Both the position numbers and the translations under genes were made by a program. Of a stretch of DNA of 64,000 nucleotides, positions 61,354 through 64,000 are shown piece after piece. The stretch is taken from NCBI RefSeq assembly GCF_017357225.1, contig NZ_CP071604.1:623001-687000 (forward strand), read 5' to 3'. The number at the start of each line of letters is the position of its first letter. The stretch's first letter is position 1. The stretch comes from Rhizobium binae. GTDB lineage: Bacteria > Pseudomonadota > Alphaproteobacteria > Rhizobiales > Rhizobiaceae. Under the pieces are notes generated by a model that worked only from the letters and a program-made list of their open reading frames with translations, made no database searches and was not told the origin of the DNA.

Positions 61354-63900
61354 TCAGTTCGCCGACTTGCGCGAGCGGCCCTCTTCCGGCGGGATGATGT
61401 CGACGCCGGCATCGGTTGCCGGCGCCTTGGCGTGGCGGCGGCGCCAGTCGCCGAGGAACAGCAGGATGGGTGCGGCGATGAAGATCGACGAGGCGCCGGC
61501 AACCAGAATGCCGAAGACCATCGGGATCGCGAAGCTCGAGACGGCGCTGCCGCCCCAGATTGCCATCGGCACCAGGGCGAGGAAGGCGGTCGCATTCGTA
61601 TAAAGGCTTCGCGCAAGAGTCTCGTTGATCGACTTGTCGATGATCTCGCGCAACGGCATCGACTTATAAAGCCGCATGTTTTCGCGCATGCGGTCATAGA
61701 CGACGACCTTGTCGTTCACCGAGTAGCCGACCAGGGTCAGGATGGCGGCGATGGCCGTCAGGTTGAAGTCGAGGCCGGTGATGGCGAAGAAGCCGATCGC
61801 CTTGGTGACGTCGAGCACCAGCGTGACGATGGCGCCGACGGCGAAGGGCCATTCGAACCGCGCCCAGATATAGATCAGCATCGCGAAGCTCGCGATCACC
61901 ACCGACAGGATGCCCGCCGAGGCGAGCTCGCCGCTGACCTTCGGGCCGATGACGTCAGTCCCTTCGACGGTGGCGGTCGGATCGATCTTGGCGACTTCGG
62001 CCTTCAGCTTGGTGACCGCCGCCGTCTGTGCCTCTTCGCCGCCCTCCTGGCGCTGCGCGCGTACGAGGATGCTGTTGTTGCCGCCGAAGGACTGCAGCGT
62101 GATTTCGCCGAGGCCGAGACTGTCCAGACCTTCGCGGAACTTGGCCAGATCGGCCGTCCCCTGGGTTTTGACGGACATCTGGATGCCGCCGCGGAAGTCG
62201 ACGCCGTAATTCAGGCCGGGATGAATGAACAGCACGACGGAGGCGATCGAAAGCAGCGCCGAAACGGTGACGCCGAAGAAGCGCGCCTTCATGAACTGGA
62301 TATGCTTGTCGTAAGGGCTGAACGGAATCAGCGGCCGGATGTTCAGCACCTTCATCTTGCTGCGGCGGGTGATCTCGATCATCGCGACGCGTACGAAGGC
62401 GACGGAAGTGAACATCGAGATGATCAGGCCGAGCGCCATGGTCACGGCAAAGCCGCGCACCGGTCCGGAACCGAACCAGAACAGGATGGCCGCGGCGATC
62501 AGGGCCGTCATGTTGCCGTCGATGATGGTCGAATAGGCACGGCGGAAGCCGGTGTCGATAGCGGCGAAGGCGCTCCGGCCCTTGCGCGTTTCTTCACGGA
62601 TGCGCTCGTTGATGAGAACGTTGGCGTCGACCGCCAGACCGATGCCAAGAACGACGCCGGCGATACCGGGCAGCGTCAGCGTTGCGCCGACCAGCGTCAG
62701 GGCCGAGAAGGTCAGGATCGTGTGGATCAGCAGCGCGACGTTCGCCAGAATGCCCCAGGTGCCGTAGAGCACGAAGATGAAGGCTGCGACGAGGACAAAG
62801 CCGACGATGCCGGAATAGATGCCCATCTTGATGGCATCGGCGCCAAGGTCGGCGCCGACTGTGCGCTCCTCGATGACCGTCAGCTTGGCGGGCAGGGCGC
62901 CGGCGCGCAGCATGGCGGCAAGCGTCGTGGCGCTCTCGGCCGAGAAGTTGCCGGAGATCTGGCCAGAGCCGCCGGTGATCGGTTCGCGGATATTGGGTGC
63001 GCTCAGCACCTTGTCGTCGAGGACGATGGCGAATGGATTGCCGACGTTCTGACGAGTGATATCGGCAAAGCGGGTGGCGCCGGCGCTGTCGAAGCGGAAG
63101 CTGACGACCGGCTCATGCGTGTTCGGGTCGAAGCTGACGCGGGCATCGGAAAGGCGGTCGCCGGAGATTTCAACGCGGTCGAGAACAGCATAGGACCGGC
63201 CTTCTTCGTCCTGCATCATGGTGACGCCCGGACCGGGCTGGTTGTTCGGCGCCACCATGTGGAACGACATTTTCGCCGTCGAGCCGAGAAGTTGACGCAG
63301 TCGCGTGGGATCCTGCGCGCCGGGAAGCTGGACGAGCACGCGGTTGGCGCCGATGCGCTGGATGGTCGGCTCGGAAACGCCGACCTGGTCGACGCGCTGG
63401 CGGATGACTTCCAGGCTCTGCTGGACGGCATTGTCGACATTGGCGGAGATGCCGGCCGGCGAGAAGCCGATGGTGATGGTCGCGCCGTTCGCCGTGACGG
63501 CGAGGTCGGACTGGCCGGCGCTGAGGCCGGTGCTGATCGGGTTGGCGAGCGTCTTGAGATCGGCGACGGCCTGATCGCTCTGCGCGGCATCGGCGAGCGT
63601 CACGACGATCTGGTTCTGGCTGCGCACCACGGCCTTCGGCTGGATGCCCTTTTCGCGCAGCACGCGGCGCGCGTCCTGAAGCAGCGATTGCAGCCGCTCC
63701 TTGGTGAGGTCGGCTTCGTCGACCTCGAGGACGAGGTGGGAACCGCCGCGAAGGTCGAGGCCGAGCGACACCTGCTCATGCGGCAGCCAAGCCGGGAGGC
63801 GCTGGAGGGTGGATTGCGGCAGAACGTTCGGCAGAGCGATCAATAGGCCGATTACGATGATCACCGAATAGGTGAACACCAGCCATGGTGAATTACGCAT
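61354..63900 (-). CDS. secDF: Fused protein translocase subunit SecDF
   Basis: 848 residues. SecD and SecF in one chain, normal for Alphaproteobacteria. SecD part: first helix, the VSLGLDLRGGSHLVLEVD block near residue 43, a large periplasmic P1 domain, and LGIGLAVDANVLINERIREE with the proton-path Asp. SecF part: LNYGVDFRGGIQMSV (about 575) and TLVGYSVNDKVVVYDRMRE. It uses the proton gradient to pull exported proteins out of the SecYEG channel. Start at 63900 (MRNSPWLVFTYS) is the family start; the 100 bases to the right contain the likely stop of an upstream gene, possibly yajC. Confidence 0.96.
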   Translation of the reverse strand: MRNSPWLVFTYSVIIVIGLLIALPNVLPQSTLQRLPAWLPHEQVSLGLDLRGGSHLVLEVDEADLTKERLQSLLQDARRVLREKGIQPKAVVRSQNQIVVTLADAAQSDQAVADLKTLANPISTGLSAGQSDLAVTANGATITIGFSPAGISANVDNAVQQSLEVIRQRVDQVGVSEPTIQRIGANRVLVQLPGAQDPTRLRQLLGSTAKMSFHMVAPNNQPGPGVTMMQDEEGRSYAVLDRVEISGDRLSDARVSFDPNTHEPVVSFRFDSAGATRFADITRQNVGNPFAIVLDDKVLSAPNIREPITGGSGQISGNFSAESATTLAAMLRAGALPAKLTVIEERTVGADLGADAIKMGIYSGIVGFVLVAAFIFVLYGTWGILANVALLIHTILTFSALTLVGATLTLPGIAGVVLGIGLAVDANVLINERIREETRKGRSAFAAIDTGFRRAYSTIIDGNMTALIAAAILFWFGSGPVRGFAVTMALGLIISMFTSVAFVRVAMIEITRRSKMKVLNIRPLIPFSPYDKHIQFMKARFFGVTVSALLSIASVVLFIHPGLNYGVDFRGGIQMSVKTQGTADLAKFREGLDSLGLGEITLQSFGGNNSILVRAQRQEGGEEAQTAAVTKLKAEVAKIDPTATVEGTDVIGPKVSGELASAGILSVVIASFAMLIYIWARFEWPFAVGAIVTLVLDVTKAIGFFAITGLDFNLTAIAAILTLVGYSVNDKVVVYDRMRENMRLYKSMPLREIIDKSINETLARSLYTNATAFLALVPMAIWGGSAVSSFAIPMVFGILVAGASSIFIAAPILLFLGDWRRRHAKAPATDAGVDIIPPEEGRSRKSAN

Positions 63901-64000
63901 GTTGTATTCCTTAGATAATCGAGGGCCGGCGCGCCCGGGCGCTGGCGGCATGTCGTCAATGGTCGGAAGCGCGCTCGGCGCAGGCCTCAGGCGACGTTCG

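Noticed and set aside
61432..63846. 804-codon open frame on the plus strand inside secDF
   Set aside because: Shadow of secDF; composition (Asp, Gly, Arg, Glu) is that of antisense codons.
63901..64000. Possible C-terminus of yajC at the right edge
   Set aside because: Only a TGA preceded by codons for Asn-Val-Ala is visible; too short to support.
1..64000. CRISPR array, prophage or riboswitch
   Set aside because: No regular repeat-spacer pattern, no phage structural genes and no riboswitch core recognised by eye.

Overview
The window looks like a chromosomal segment of an alphaproteobacterium of the order Rhizobiales, most likely Rhizobium of the etli/leguminosarum group. The evidence is the gene order murA - DUF2948 - hisD - UPF0262 - phosphatase - infA - maf - yacG - tRNA-Phe, the fused secDF, the ku/ligD repair genes, the many ABC importers, the high GC content and the dispersed palindromes of rhizobial type. 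This assignment comes from reading proteins and gene order, not from a database search.

Layout. 0-2.1 kb: small secreted and DUF982 proteins, a dispersed repeat and tRNA-Thr. 2.1-8.1 kb: conserved core block (murA to yacG) ending in tRNA-Phe. 8.1-20.9 kb: an accessory block bounded by two truncated copies of the same IS3-type orfA. Inside it are a DUF302 protein, an MFS exporter, a secreted cupin, a LysR regulator, a 3-hydroxybutyrate dehydrogenase/patatin pair, and a tight seven-gene run. That run starts with a bufferin/gig-like cassette (DUF2282 precursor, DUF692 iron enzyme, DUF2063 partner, DoxX) and continues into a type II NADH dehydrogenase-like flavoprotein, a transmembrane adenylate cyclase and a DUF3307 membrane protein. 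20.9-28.0 kb: a type I secretion ATPase and adaptor, two divergently encoded glycine-rich proteins sharing a repeat of about 62 residues, and a LuxR regulator with a degenerate receiver domain. I read this as one secretion system of unknown purpose. 28.1-29.5 kb: a TetR/RidA divergent pair with three palindromic operators between them.

29.6-37.7 kb: a peptide-type ABC importer operon with two DapA-family lyases and a GntR regulator. 37.9-44.5 kb: a LacI-controlled sugar ABC importer with two identical 14-bp operator-like sites, followed by a beta-helix protein. 44.6-48.7 kb: non-homologous end joining genes arranged ku / ligD / ku. 48.7-54.0 kb: small proteins, OsmC, a flavoprotein, an EamA exporter and a fused ring-cleaving dioxygenase/serine hydrolase. 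54.1-61.2 kb: a dense signalling block of three histidine kinases, three stand-alone receivers and a LuxR regulator. 61.35-63.9 kb: secDF with a clear terminator.

The two most interesting parts are the seven-gene run that couples a copper/gold-type peptide-modification cassette to a flavoprotein and a cyclic-nucleotide enzyme (14.2-20.3 kb), and the type I secretion system with its repeat-protein substrates and regulator (20.9-28.0 kb).
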